Positions 25,138-34,632 are shown, counted from the first letter of the stretch. The stretch is 49,722 bases of DNA from Thermoflexus sp. (GCF_034432235.1 NZ_DAOUCJ010000086.1:1-49722), one strand, 5' to 3'. The notes: a model not told the origin generated them from the letters alone. Translations and numbers: made by a program.

Positions 25138-25417
25138 GCGGCCGTGCTCAGGCGGGGAGGTGGCGGTTCCCTGAACCCGAAATCCGCCAGACGCGGGGCT
25201 GACATCCCCTTCGAGGGTTAGCGCGGCCCCTCCCGAGGATCCCTCCCGGTGATGAAGGTCCGGTCCTGCGCGGCGGACCCCGGTGAACCCCGCCAGGCCC
25301 GGAAGGGAGCAACGGTAAGCCGTCCCGGTTCGCGCGCCGCAGGGGTGCCGGGCCGGAGCCGTCCGAGGGATCGCCGGTGGGGAGAGGCGGGCTCGACAAG
25401 GGGCGCACGGCCGCTTT
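25138..25417 (+). ncRNA. ffs: Large (Bacillus-type) signal recognition particle RNA
   Basis: The S-domain is seen at about 25257-25354: CCCCGCCAGGCCCGGAAGG then GGAGCAACGGTAAGCC, the SRP54-binding hairpin. The Alu-domain is at the 5' end: CGTGCTCAGGCGGGGAGG, GGCGGTTCCCTGAACCCG and ATCCCCTTCGAGGGTTAGC resemble the Bacillus subtilis scRNA in order and spacing. The termini pair as GCGGCCGTGC (25138-25147) with GCACGGCCGC (25405-25414). The 3' end runs into TTTTTT (25415-25420), which also serves as terminator. The total of about 280 bases fits the large form. Confidence 0.9.
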
Positions 25418-25515
25418 TTTCATAACAGGCGATGGGTTCCCCGGGCAGCCTGAAGGACAGCCGGGATGGAACCCATTCCACCGATCCGGGGTTTTCAGGT
25501 TCCGCGCTCGCTGCA

Positions 25516-26955
25516 ATGAACCGATGGACCTTCCTCAAATGGATCGCCTGGCTTGGGCTGGGCGCTTTTTGCCTCTGGGGTTACTGGCGCTCGCAGCAGA
25601 CTGTAACCATTGTCCTCGATGGTCGGATCCTCTCCATTAGAACCCATCAACGAACGGTGGGAGATGTGCTCCGGGAGGCGGGCCTGACGGTGCGTCCGGA
25701 GGATAGGGTTTCCCCGCCCCTGACCCACCCGATCCAGCCTCCGGCGACGATCTCGATCCGACGGGCCAGACCGGTTCGCATTTTGATCGAGGGACGGGGT
25801 GTGGAGCCGTCCCGTCGGATCGACATTTACACCCTCCATTCGGATCCCCGTGCGATTCTGGCGGAAGCCGGGATCGCCCTGGGGCCAGGGGATGCCCTGT
25901 GGGTTGATGGCCGGCGAGGGGAGGTGGACCCCCCGGCGCTCGACGGCGGGGAACCTCCCCGCGAGATCCGGGTCGTGCGGTCCGCTCCACTGGTGGTGCG
26001 TCTGGAAAATGGAAAGCGGCAGGTGATCTGGTCGACCGCGCCAACGGTGGGGGCGGCCCTGCGGGAGGCCGGGATGCTTCTGGATCCGGCGGACCGACTG
26101 CTGCCCGGACCGGAAACGCCGCTAAATGGTGGCATGCAGATTTCGTTGTTCCGGGCCCGTCCTATCACGGTGGAGGCGGACGGACACATCCAGGTGATCT
26201 CCACCACTGCGCGCACGGTCCGGGAGTTGTTGTGGGAGCTGGGCATCTCGTTGCATGGCCAGGATCGGGTGGTTCCAGGGGAAGAAAGCCGTCTCCAGGG
26301 CGGAGAGACCGTTCGGGTCATCCGGGTGGCGGAAAGCTTCGAGATCGAGGAAACTTCTCTTCCTTTTCAGACCGTATGGGAGCCGGATCCCAATCTGGAG
26401 CTGGATACCTGGGTTCAGAGATCCCCTGGCCGAAACGGCGTGCTTCAGCGGCGGATCCGGGTGCGTTATGAGAACGGACAGGAGGTGGCGCGGGAAGTTG
26501 TCGATGAAACCATGATCCGGCCTCCAGAGCCCCGGGTATGGGTCTATGGGACGAAGATCGTGGTGCGTGCGCTGGAGACGCCGGATGGGCCGATCGAATA
26601 CTGGCGGCGGATCCGCATGCTGGCCACCTCCTACAGTCGCTCCACGGCGGGGGTTCATCCATCTGCGGCGTATTTTGGTCGCACCCGGACCGGGCTGCCC
26701 ATGCAGCGGGGGATTGTGGCGGTGGATCCCCGGGTGATCCGACTGGGGTGGAAAGTGTATGTGCCAGGTTATGGGGTGGGTCTGGCCGCCGATACCGGCG
26801 GGGGGATCATCGGCCGTCGTATCGATCTGGGGTATAACGATGAGGATCTGGTGCTCTGGTATCGCTGGGTGGACGTCTACCTTCTGACTCCGGTTCCTCC
26901 TCCGGGGTCGATCCCTTACATCCTGCCGGACTGGCCGGCCCCGCCCTCGCCTTGA
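25516..26955 (+). CDS. DUF348/G5/3D-domain cell-wall protein (YabE-like)
   Basis: 479 residues. An N-terminal membrane helix (FLKWIAWLGLGAFCLWGYW) is followed by tandem DUF348-type ubiquitin-like repeats (for example TVTIVLDGRILSIRTHQRTV, VVRLENGKRQVIWSTAPTVG, TVEADGHIQVISTTARTVRE). A G5-type region ends near VDETMIRPPEPRVWVYGTK. The C-terminal 3D domain has GIVAVDPRVIRLGWKVYV and GLAADTGGGIIGRRIDLGYND, containing the conserved aspartates. Related proteins (YabE, Rpf-like) are secreted muralytic enzymes. No good ribosome site precedes the Met at 25516; it is chosen because the membrane helix follows. It starts about 100 bases after the SRP RNA. Confidence 0.85.
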   Translation: MNRWTFLKWIAWLGLGAFCLWGYWRSQQTVTIVLDGRILSIRTHQRTVGDVLREAGLTVRPEDRVSPPLTHPIQPPATISIRRARPVRILIEGRGVEPSRRIDIYTLHSDPRAILAEAGIALGPGDALWVDGRRGEVDPPALDGGEPPREIRVVRSAPLVVRLENGKRQVIWSTAPTVGAALREAGMLLDPADRLLPGPETPLNGGMQISLFRARPITVEADGHIQVISTTARTVRELLWELGISLHGQDRVVPGEESRLQGGETVRVIRVAESFEIEETSLPFQTVWEPDPNLELDTWVQRSPGRNGVLQRRIRVRYENGQEVAREVVDETMIRPPEPRVWVYGTKIVVRALETPDGPIEYWRRIRMLATSYSRSTAGVHPSAAYFGRTRTGLPMQRGIVAVDPRVIRLGWKVYVPGYGVGLAADTGGGIIGRRIDLGYNDEDLVLWYRWVDVYLLTPVPPPGSIPYILPDWPAPPSP

Positions 26956-27070
26956 TTCCCATAGGGAAGCAGGGATATGGAGCGGGAAACCGGCGATCCC
27001 TGGAGCATCGGGTTGTTTTAGCGAGGGATGGGCAGAGCGATCCCCTAAACCATCATCGGGAGGGGCCTGG

Positions 27071-28228
27071 ATGTCTCGCGTGGCCGAGCGGGTGAAGCAT
27101 TTCACGGAATCCGTCATCCGGGAGATGACCCGATGGGCGCAGCACTATGGGGCCATTAACCTGGCCCAGGGATTCCCCGATTTCCCCGCCCCTGAAGCGC
27201 TGAAGGAGGCGGCTGTTCAGGCGATCCGGGAGGACTATAACCAGTATGCGATCACCTGGGGAAGCCCGCGATTGCGGGCAGCCATCGCAGAGAAATATCG
27301 ACGTTTTTATGGAATGGAGCTCGATCCGGAGCGTCATATCACGGTGTGTTGTGGGGCCACTGAATGCATGATCGCCACCCTGCTGGCTCTTTTAAATCCC
27401 GGGGACGAGGTCATCATCTTCGAGCCCTTTTATGAGAACTACGGTCCGGATACCTGGATCAGCGCGGCGAAGCCGGTCTATGTCCCCCTGCGCCCGCCGT
27501 CATGGACCTTCGACCCGGATGAATTGCGCCGTGCCTTTTCCAACCGGACCCGGGCGATCATCCTCAACACGCCCCACAATCCGACAGGCCATGTCTTCTC
27601 CGAGGAGGAGCTCCGCTGGATCGCGGAGCTGTGCCAGCGTTACGGCGCTTACGCCATCACGGATGAGATCTATGAGCACATTGTTTACGATGGGCACCGC
27701 CATATCCCGATCGCCACACTGCCCGGGATGTGGGAGCGAACGGTTACCATCAGCGGGATGTCGAAGTCTTACGCGGTGACCGGGTGGCGCATCGGGTGGT
27801 GTATTGCCCCTGAGGATCTCACCGACGCGATCCGCAAGGTCCATGATTTCCTCACGGTCGGCGCTCCCGCTCCGCTCCAGGAAGCCAGTGCGGTGGCCCT
27901 CCGGTTCCCGATGGATTACTATGAGCAGTTGCGGGCGGATTACGACCGGCGCCGCCATCTGCTGGTGGAGGCGCTGGAGGAGCTGAGGTTCGAGGTGTGG
28001 TGGCCCCAGGGGGCATATTATGTGATGACGGACTTCCGGGCTCTCGGGATGGAGGATGATACCGCCTTCGCGATGCGCCTGGTCCGGGAGGTGGGGGTGG
28101 CGGTGGTGCCCGGCTCCAGCTTCTACGCCCATCCGGACCGCGGGCGCACGCAGGTTCGGTTCGCCTTCTGCAAGCGGGAGGAGACCCTGCGCGAGGCGGT
28201 GGCCCGCCTCCGTCGGTTGAGGGCATAG
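27071..28228 (+). CDS. Class I/II pyridoxal-phosphate aminotransferase
   Basis: 385 residues. The PLP lysine is Lys232 in SGMSKSYAVTGWRIGW. NTPHNPTGHVFSEEEL and TDEIYEHIVYDG hold the cofactor Asn, Asp and Tyr. INLAQGFPDFPAPEAL and the C-terminal RFAFCKREETL with the carboxylate-binding Arg are those of the kynurenine/methionine aminotransferase (KAT/YbdL) group. The amino donor is not fixed by sequence. GGGAGGGG precedes the ATG. It stands alone on the plus strand, converging with the AlaX gene. Confidence 0.92.
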   Translation: MSRVAERVKHFTESVIREMTRWAQHYGAINLAQGFPDFPAPEALKEAAVQAIREDYNQYAITWGSPRLRAAIAEKYRRFYGMELDPERHITVCCGATECMIATLLALLNPGDEVIIFEPFYENYGPDTWISAAKPVYVPLRPPSWTFDPDELRRAFSNRTRAIILNTPHNPTGHVFSEEELRWIAELCQRYGAYAITDEIYEHIVYDGHRHIPIATLPGMWERTVTISGMSKSYAVTGWRIGWCIAPEDLTDAIRKVHDFLTVGAPAPLQEASAVALRFPMDYYEQLRADYDRRRHLLVEALEELRFEVWWPQGAYYVMTDFRALGMEDDTAFAMRLVREVGVAVVPGSSFYAHPDRGRTQVRFAFCKREETLREAVARLRRLRA

Positions 28229-28232
28229 ATTC

Positions 28233-28259
28233 GGCCATCGGGTCCGTGATCCGGTGGCC
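28233..28259. terminator. Hairpin between convergent aminotransferase and AlaX genes
   Basis: Nine-bp stem GGCCATCGG/CCGGTGGCC (one G-U pair) with a 9-base loop. It lies just after the aminotransferase stop and can fold on either strand. No T run. Confidence 0.45.
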
Positions 28260-28309
28260 CGACAGGCCCTCGCTCCCTCGCCTGAGCTTTCCTTGAAAGA
28301 TCAGCTTAT

Positions 28310-29518
28310 TCAGTCCGAAGTGCCCCAGTTCCTGATGGCTTCGCTCAGCGCCCGATGGAGGGCCGGCAGGTCCACCCGGGGAAGGGGAGCCTGGGCGTAA
28401 TCCGGGCGGCCGCCCCCTCCTTCCCGGCCCAGCCGGCGGAGGATGCGCTGGAGGACTTCCCGGGCGTCCACGGGAACTCCGGGGCCGCAGGCGACGATCA
28501 GAAGGCCATCCGCGCCCCCGGAGGCCAGGATGACCAGGCGGGGATGTCCTTCCTTCAGCCGTCGGGCCAGACGGGAGAGGAGGCTGGAAGGCAACTGAGG
28601 CCACAGATGCACGAGGATCTCCCCGAAAGGGGCCGGCCGAACCCTCTGCTCCAGGCTGGGGAGGGCGAGCTCCAGATAGCGCTCCTGAAGCGTTCCCAGC
28701 GCCTTGCGGGTTTCTTTCAGTTCCGCCTGCAGCGTTCGAATGGCCTCCGGCAGCATCGCCTCGCCCACGCTGAGGGATCCCGCGGATTCCAGCAGGAGAC
28801 GATGTTTCCTCGCGTAATCTCGCAGCGCCCGCCAGCCACAGAGGAAGCTCACCCGGGTTACATCCCCCCGCCGTTCCCGCTTCACGATCTTGATGGGCCC
28901 CACTTCCCCCGTGCGCCGCACATGGGTCCCCCCGCATGCGCTCCGATCGAAATCGGCGATTTCGACGATCCGAATTCGGCCCCCCTTTTTCGGAGGACGG
29001 CGCATGCTCAGTTCTTTCGTCTCCTCCGCCTCCACGAACCACGTCCGCACCTCGCGATCCTCCAGGGCCACCCGGTTCGCCAGCTCTTCCACCGCTTCGA
29101 TGGCCGCTGGCGGGAATCCGATCTGATCCAGATCGATGGTGACCAGCTCCTCTCCCATGTGGAAGGATACCGTTTGCGCCCCGGTGATCCGCAGGAACGC
29201 CTGGGAGAGGATGTGCTGGCCGGTGTGCTGTTGCATATGATCGAAGCGGCGTTCCCAGTCGATGCGACCTTCCACCTCCCGCGCCTCCAGCGGGTGAGCC
29301 AGGATGTGAAGGATGGCCCCATCGGTTTCCCGCTCCACCACCTCCAGCACCGGGATCCCGTTCAGGGTCCCCCGATCACAGGGCTGCCCTCCGCCGGTCG
29401 GGTAAAATGCTGTCCGATCCAGGATGACGGCCGGCTGACCGTTATGCGCCGTGCATGCGATCACCGTGGCGGTGAACTGGTGCATGTAGGGGTCCAGCCA
29501 GTAGAGCCGTTCGGTCAT
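28310..29518 (-). CDS. alaX: Alanyl-tRNA editing protein AlaX, long form with DHHA1 domain
   Basis: 402 residues. It hydrolyses Ser- or Gly-tRNA(Ala) made in error by alanyl-tRNA synthetase. The N-terminal strand region (TAFYPTGGGQPCDRG) and the editing domain carry the zinc motifs HTGQH (His98, His102) and CGGTH (Cys195, His199). The C-terminal 150 residues contain a helical stretch and RLVILASGGADGLLIVACGPG, the DHHA1 (C-Ala) domain. This is the long AlaX type, like AlaRS without its catalytic and tRNA-recognition parts. GGAGG lies 8 bases before the ATG. Confidence 0.92.
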   Translation of the reverse strand: MTERLYWLDPYMHQFTATVIACTAHNGQPAVILDRTAFYPTGGGQPCDRGTLNGIPVLEVVERETDGAILHILAHPLEAREVEGRIDWERRFDHMQQHTGQHILSQAFLRITGAQTVSFHMGEELVTIDLDQIGFPPAAIEAVEELANRVALEDREVRTWFVEAEETKELSMRRPPKKGGRIRIVEIADFDRSACGGTHVRRTGEVGPIKIVKRERRGDVTRVSFLCGWRALRDYARKHRLLLESAGSLSVGEAMLPEAIRTLQAELKETRKALGTLQERYLELALPSLEQRVRPAPFGEILVHLWPQLPSSLLSRLARRLKEGHPRLVILASGGADGLLIVACGPGVPVDAREVLQRILRRLGREGGGGRPDYAQAPLPRVDLPALHRALSEAIRNWGTSD

Positions 29519-29677
29519 GGAAAGCCTCCGCTTTCCAGCTCAACCTGTCCTGCGGGAGGGAGTCAGGGCCTGGCTTCTCGCGGGCCTGACATCGCTTGGT
29601 TCCCGTGCATCGCAAGCACAACCCACGTTTGCATTATACTGAATCCAGCAGGATGATCGCTCAAGCCTGAGGCGCCC

Positions 29678-30034
29678 ATGTCCCATCATCCCCTGGGGGA
29701 TATGGAGGTGATCGATCTGATCACCCGGGGTCGGCGAACCGGGCGGCCCCATCGGATGGAGTTGTGGTTTGTTTATCGGGATGGGGCGGTTTACCTGATG
29801 GCCCACGCCCGAGCCCACGGGCAGGGGACGGACTGGTATCAGAACTTGCGGGCGGACCCCCATGGGGTGATCGAGGCGGAGGGAGGGCGCTGGGAAGGGA
29901 TAGCGGAACCGTTACCGCCGGAATGGCTTCCCACCGTGATCGAGTGGTTCCGTGGGAAATACGGGGCGGCAACGGTTCGCCATTGGTATGAGGGCACTCC
30001 TCGCCTGCCGGTGCGGGTGCGGCTGCCGTCGTGA
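29678..30034 (+). CDS. DUF385/F420-type nitroreductase-like flavin-binding protein
   Basis: 118 residues, split-barrel fold. VIDLITRGRRTGRPHRMELWFVY followed by GAVYLMAH, GTDWYQNLRADPHGVIE and a C-terminal strand match the deazaflavin-dependent nitroreductase (DUF385/Ddn) group, which binds F420 or a flavin. Cofactor and substrate are not shown by the sequence. GAGG is close before the ATG. It precedes recG by 213 bases on the same strand. Confidence 0.75.
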   Translation: MSHHPLGDMEVIDLITRGRRTGRPHRMELWFVYRDGAVYLMAHARAHGQGTDWYQNLRADPHGVIEAEGGRWEGIAEPLPPEWLPTVIEWFRGKYGAATVRHWYEGTPRLPVRVRLPS

Positions 30035-30247
30035 AGGGCTCGCACGGCCCGCTCCTCCTGGACAGGCGGAGGGGTTTCTCTGGGGGCTTTCCGGGCCGAC
30101 CTGGCTCCAGAGGATATTCTCTCCCCTTTCCCGTGGCCCTTCGAGCCGCGGGAGAGGATATGCCGCCTTCCGGAATCCTGGCCCGGCTGCGCAGGCTCCA
30201 TGGAAAGCTGGAAGCCCGTTTCACTCTACGCGGGAAGAGGGAGTGCG

Positions 30248-32800
30248 ATGGCTTCGCCTTTCACGCAGCTTCAAAAGATCCTGAAACATGAAAGTCAGGA
30301 TGGCTGCCGGAACCGGATTGTGATCGGAGGGATCGGCCGGTTCGCGGATCACTGGTATCGCCAGGCCCGCGCTTCCCTGAAGGAACACGATCCGGACCTT
30401 CTCCTCCTTCTGGAAGCGATCTATGCGGATCTCCGCCGGTATGAGGCCGCGAGCATCGAAGAACGCCGGCTTTTAATCGAGGGGATCGAGGCCCGGATTC
30501 AGGAAGCTCTGCGGCGCGAATGGGAGCTGCGAGCCTCCCCGCCGGCGCTGGCTGCGAAAGGCGAACCGGCCGCGCCTCCGTCTCCGGAACCCCTGATGGC
30601 TCCTCCGGCGGAGAAACCCCGGGAGGAGCCGGCGAGGCCCACGCCGCCTTCCCGGATGGAGCCAGGCGCGCCCGCCCGCGCCCGTTCGCGGGGAGCTTCT
30701 CCGGTTTCCCCGAAGCGGGCGGCGAAGGTGGAGGCCCTGGGGCTGGACGCGCCGGTTCACCGGATCCATGGGGTGGGCCGCGAGCGGGCGCAGCGCCTGG
30801 CGCGCCTGGGGGTGCAGACCATCCGGGATCTGCTCTATCTGCTTCCCCGCCGGTATGTGGATTTCCGGGCCCTAAAGCCCATCCATCGCCTCCGGATTGG
30901 GGAAGAGGTGACCGTGATCGGCGAGGTGATGGATATTGGGAGCAAGCAGACCGGGAACGGCCTCACGGTCATCAAGGCGCTGCTCACCGATGGATCCGGT
31001 GTCATCGAGTGCACCTGGTTCAACCAGCCCTATCTCCTGGATCGCATCAAGCCGGGTCAGTTCATCGTGGTGAGCGGGCGGGTGGACGAATTCCTCGGCC
31101 GCCCCGTGTTCCGTTCCCCGGAGTGGGAGCCCGCGGATCGGGAGCTGCTGCACACCGCTCGCATCGTTCCCATCTATCCGCTCACAGAAGGCCTGACCCA
31201 GCGCATGATGCGGTCGATCCTCAAGCGGGTGGTGGATTACTGGGCGGACCGGGTGGAGGATCCGATTCCGGCCTGGATCCGGGAGGCTTATGGTTTCCCG
31301 GATCTCCCCACCGCGTTGAAGCAGGTTCACTTCCCGGAGGACTGGGAGCCGCTGGAGAAGGCGCGCCGGCGGCTGGCCTTCGATGAAGTGTTCTATCTGC
31401 AAATCGGCCTTCTGGAAGTCCGCCGGCGATGGCGCAGTGTCCCCGGACGGGCGCTGGAATTCGATGAGGCAGCCCTCGAACGGGCGGTGGCCGCGCTTCC
31501 TTTCCACCTCACCGGCGCGCAGCGTCGCGCTCTGGATCAGATCCTGACCGACATACGGTCTGGGGTGCCGATGAACCGTCTGCTTCAGGGCGAGGTGGGT
31601 TCCGGGAAGACGGTGGTGGCCGCTCTGGCCGCCTACGCGGTGTTCCTGGCGGGCGCCCAGAGCGCGATCATGGCCCCCACGGAGATCCTGGCGGAGCAGC
31701 ATTACCGGACACTGATCGCTCTGGCGGAGCGCTGGGCGGGCGCCGGGCTTCCCACCCCTACCATCCGTCTGCTCACTTCGGGGGTGAGCGGAGCGGAGCG
31801 GGCTCAGATTTACAGCGAGCTGGCGGAAGGGACGTGTCACCTGGTGGTGGGAACCCACGCGCTGATCCAGGAGGAGGTGGCGTTCCAGGATCTGGCGTTC
31901 GTGGTCATCGATGAGCAGCAACGCTTTGGGGTGATGCAGCGGGCGGCCTTGCGGGGCAAAGGTTACAACCCCCATGTGCTGGTGATGACCGCCACGCCCA
32001 TCCCCCGCACCCTGGCCCTCACCCTCTACGGCGACCTGGACCTCTCGGTGCTGGACGAAATGCCGCCGGGCCGACGGCCGGTGCTGACCCGCTGGTTGAT
32101 GCCCGAGGAGCGGGAGCGGGCTTATGCCTTTATCCGCCGTCAGGTCGAGCAGGGCCGCCAGGCGTATATCATTTGTCCCCTGGTGGAGGGCTCCGATAAA
32201 ATCGAGGCGAAGGCGGCCGTGGAAGAATACGAGCGATTACAACGGGAGATCTTCCCCGATCTCCGGCTGGGCCTGATCCACGGGCGGATGAAATCCGAGG
32301 AGAAAGAGGCGATCATGAACGCCTTCGCCCGTGGGGAGATCCAGATCCTCGTGGCGACGCCCGTGGTGGAGGTGGGCGTGGATGTGCCCAATGCCACGGT
32401 GATCCTGATCGAAGGGGCGGACCGGTTCGGGCTGGCTCAGCTCCATCAATTCCGGGGCCGGGTCGGGCGGAGCAGCCATCAATCGTATTGTCTGCTGCTG
32501 GCGGAATCCCCCTCCGAGAGCGCTGTGGAACGCCTGCGGGCCATCGAAACGATTTACGATGGCTTCCAGCTCGCCCAGAAAGACCTGGAGATGCGGGGGC
32601 CTGGCGATTTCCTGGGCACGCGCCAGAGCGGGTTCCCGGAGATGCGCCTGGCCGATCTGACCGATCTGCGCCTGCTGGAGATCGCCCGCGAAGCGGCGGA
32701 GCGCCTGGCCGAGCGGGATCCTGACCTTCAGGCTCCGGAGCACCGTCGCCTGGCGGAAGCAGTCTCGCGTTTCTGGCAGGGTCCTGTGGAGCCCAGTTAA
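30248..32800 (+). CDS. recG: ATP-dependent DNA helicase RecG with N-terminal extension
   Basis: 850-residue helicase that reverses forks and branch-migrates junctions. From about residue 165 the RecG core is present: a wedge/OB domain (VTVIGEVMDIG...VIECTWFNQPYL), Walker A LLQGEVGSGKTVVAAL, the DEAH-equivalent VVIDEQQRFGV, TATPIPRTLALTLYGDLD, and HQFRGRVGRSSHQSYCLLL. The first 165 residues form a helical head (about 1-95) and a Pro/Ala-rich linker not found in E. coli RecG (693 residues). GAGGGAG before the ATG at 30248 fixes the start. Confidence 0.94.
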   Translation: MASPFTQLQKILKHESQDGCRNRIVIGGIGRFADHWYRQARASLKEHDPDLLLLLEAIYADLRRYEAASIEERRLLIEGIEARIQEALRREWELRASPPALAAKGEPAAPPSPEPLMAPPAEKPREEPARPTPPSRMEPGAPARARSRGASPVSPKRAAKVEALGLDAPVHRIHGVGRERAQRLARLGVQTIRDLLYLLPRRYVDFRALKPIHRLRIGEEVTVIGEVMDIGSKQTGNGLTVIKALLTDGSGVIECTWFNQPYLLDRIKPGQFIVVSGRVDEFLGRPVFRSPEWEPADRELLHTARIVPIYPLTEGLTQRMMRSILKRVVDYWADRVEDPIPAWIREAYGFPDLPTALKQVHFPEDWEPLEKARRRLAFDEVFYLQIGLLEVRRRWRSVPGRALEFDEAALERAVAALPFHLTGAQRRALDQILTDIRSGVPMNRLLQGEVGSGKTVVAALAAYAVFLAGAQSAIMAPTEILAEQHYRTLIALAERWAGAGLPTPTIRLLTSGVSGAERAQIYSELAEGTCHLVVGTHALIQEEVAFQDLAFVVIDEQQRFGVMQRAALRGKGYNPHVLVMTATPIPRTLALTLYGDLDLSVLDEMPPGRRPVLTRWLMPEERERAYAFIRRQVEQGRQAYIICPLVEGSDKIEAKAAVEEYERLQREIFPDLRLGLIHGRMKSEEKEAIMNAFARGEIQILVATPVVEVGVDVPNATVILIEGADRFGLAQLHQFRGRVGRSSHQSYCLLLAESPSESAVERLRAIETIYDGFQLAQKDLEMRGPGDFLGTRQSGFPEMRLADLTDLRLLEIAREAAERLAERDPDLQAPEHRRLAEAVSRFWQGPVEPS

Positions 32801-32897
32801 CACGGCAATTCGGGTTGTGGTTCGATCTGGAACCCTGGAAAAGCTTTGGGCAGATTTGGGTGCGAAAGCATACCGGGCCTGCCCACGGGAGCCGGCG

Positions 32898-33416
32898 ATG
32901 ACCCGAGCACTGTATCCCGCATCTTTCGACCCGATCCATTACGGGCACATCGATATCGCCACCCGGGCGGCGGCGATCTTCGATGAGCTGGTGGTGGGCG
33001 TCTACGATCGCCCCAGCAAGAGCCTGCTCTTCTCCCTGGAGGAGCGTCTGGCCCTGGTGCGGGAGGCCCTGCAGCATCTCCCCAATGTCACGGTCACCGC
33101 TTACAGCGGCCTGACGGTCGATTTCGCCCGGCGGATCGGCGCGCGGGTGATCGTGCGGGGGCTTCGAGTGATCTCGGATTTCGAGCTGGAGCTCCAGATG
33201 GCTCTGACCAACAAACAGCTGGCCCCGGAGATCGAGGTGGTGTGTCTGATGACCAGCCGGGACTACGCCTTCATCAGCTCCAGCATCGTCCGCGAGATCG
33301 CCCTGCTGGGTGGGGATGTTTCGGCTATGGTCCCGCCCCACGTCGCCCGCGCCCTGGCGGCGAAGGCGGCCGAACGCGCCGGGGAGATGGTGCCCATCAT
33401 CTCCATTCGAGAGTAG
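32898..33416 (+). CDS. coaD: Phosphopantetheine adenylyltransferase
   Basis: 172 residues, standard CoaD. It adenylates 4'-phosphopantetheine, the penultimate step of coenzyme A synthesis. Nucleotidyltransferase motifs are HYGH (14-17) in ALYPASFDPIHYGHIDI and the C-terminal ISSSIVREIA. RVIVRGLRVISDFELELQMALTN is also diagnostic. The Met at 32898 is chosen because the family begins just before YPASFDP; the frame is open further upstream. It follows recG by about 100 bases. Confidence 0.96.
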   Translation: MTRALYPASFDPIHYGHIDIATRAAAIFDELVVGVYDRPSKSLLFSLEERLALVREALQHLPNVTVTAYSGLTVDFARRIGARVIVRGLRVISDFELELQMALTNKQLAPEIEVVCLMTSRDYAFISSSIVREIALLGGDVSAMVPPHVARALAAKAAERAGEMVPIISIRE

Positions 33417-33542
33417 CGATGGGGCCCGGTTGGAAGTTGGGGCGCGGGCTGACCCGGGCTCCAGGAAGGGCGGATGAAAGATGGAGGTTGGGGAGCGCTC
33501 GCAAGCGTCTCTCAACTGGATCAAAGCCCGGAGGGGTTGGGC

Positions 33543-34019
33543 ATGGATATCCTGCATCTGATCGATCAATTGGAGCAGCTGGTTCTCCGCAGTCGTCCTC
33601 TTCCCTTCCTGAGATGGGTGGTGATCGAAGAGCGGCGGCTTCTGGACCTGATCGATCAGATGCGGGTCGCTATTCCACAGGAGATCAAGCAGGCCCGACG
33701 GATCGCTCAGGAGCGGGAGCGGATCATCGCCCAGGCGAAGGAGGAGGCCGAGCGCATCGTCGGGCTGGCCCAGGAGCAGGCCAGCGAGCTCATCGCTCAG
33801 CACCAGGTCGTTCAGGCGGCCGAGCAACGGGCCGCCGTGATCATCGAGCGGGCGCAGCGCGAGGCGGAACGCCTGAAGGCGGATGCAGATGACTACGCGC
33901 TGACCCGGCTTCTCGAACTGGAGGAAACCCTCTCCCGGCTGCTTCAGATCGTTCGCAACGGGATCGAGAAGCTCCAGAATGAGCATTCGGATGACCCCCC
34001 TCAATCCCCGGAATCCTGA
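33543..34019 (+). CDS. Coiled-coil protein (DivIVA/ATP synthase b-subunit-like)
   Basis: 158 residues. After a lead MDILHLIDQLEQLVLRSRPL, almost the whole protein from residue 35 to 140 is charged, Glu/Arg/Ala/Gln-rich helix with heptad character, as in DivIVA-like or ATP synthase b-type stalks. No membrane helix is visible. A similar small coiled-coil gene follows coaD in other phyla, notably Actinobacteria, where it belongs to the DivIVA/SepIVA type, but an assignment to cell division here is a guess. GGAGG precedes the Met at 33543. Its 3' end overlaps rdgB by 41 bases. Confidence 0.7.
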   Translation: MDILHLIDQLEQLVLRSRPLPFLRWVVIEERRLLDLIDQMRVAIPQEIKQARRIAQERERIIAQAKEEAERIVGLAQEQASELIAQHQVVQAAEQRAAVIIERAQREAERLKADADDYALTRLLELEETLSRLLQIVRNGIEKLQNEHSDDPPQSPES

Positions 34020-34632
34020 ACGGTTACTCCTGATTGCGACCCACAATCCCGGGAAGCGCCGGGAGCTGATTGCTCTCCTGTCTGATCTCCCGGTGAAGCT
34101 GGTGGATCTACGCGACGTTGGGATTGCCGAAGCGGCCGTGGAACCCTATGAGCGCCTGGAGGATAACGCCCGCTGGAAGGCGATGTTCTATGCGGAGCGC
34201 AGCGGGCTGTGGACCCTGGCGGATGACTCGGGGCTGGAGATCGATGCCCTGGGGGGTGCGCCTGGCGCTCACTCCGCCCGGTTCGCCGGGCCCGAGGCGG
34301 ATGACCGGGCTCGCATTCAGAAGGTCCTCGAGCTCATGGCGGGCGTCCCATGGCCCCAGCGGACGGCGCGGTTTCGCTGCGTGATCGCCCTGGCCCGGCC
34401 CGGGGAACCGCCGGTGCTGGTGGAGGGATGCCTGGAGGGCTACATCGCATGGGAGCCCCGGGGGACCTATGGGTTCGGTTACGATCCGATTTTCTACATC
34501 CCGGAGCTCGGGAAAACGATGGCGGAGCTTCCCCCCGCCATGAAGAACCAGATCAGCCACCGGGCTCGCGCAGCCCGGAAGGCCCGGGAGATCTTGGGGC
34601 AATGGCTGGCCAGGGAGGCGGCCAAAAAGTAA
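33979..34632 (+). CDS. rdgB: XTP/dITP diphosphatase (RdgB/HAM1)
   Basis: 217 residues. House-cleaning nucleotide pyrophosphatase that removes dITP and XTP. Seen: LLLIATHNPGKRRELIALL (substrate SxNxxK-like), DDSGLEIDALGGAPGAHSARFAG, GYDPIFYIPELGKTMAEL and the C-terminal ISHRARA. The ATG at 33979 and a second at 33991 are both possible; neither has a clear ribosome site, consistent with translational coupling to the overlapping upstream gene. Confidence 0.94.
   Translation: MSIRMTPLNPRNPERLLLIATHNPGKRRELIALLSDLPVKLVDLRDVGIAEAAVEPYERLEDNARWKAMFYAERSGLWTLADDSGLEIDALGGAPGAHSARFAGPEADDRARIQKVLELMAGVPWPQRTARFRCVIALARPGEPPVLVEGCLEGYIAWEPRGTYGFGYDPIFYIPELGKTMAELPPAMKNQISHRARAARKAREILGQWLAREAAKK

Noticed and set aside
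25257..25354. Small 4.5S-type SRP RNA only
   Set aside because: The Alu-like 5' part, the pairing of far ends and the promoter position show a longer RNA at 25138-25417.
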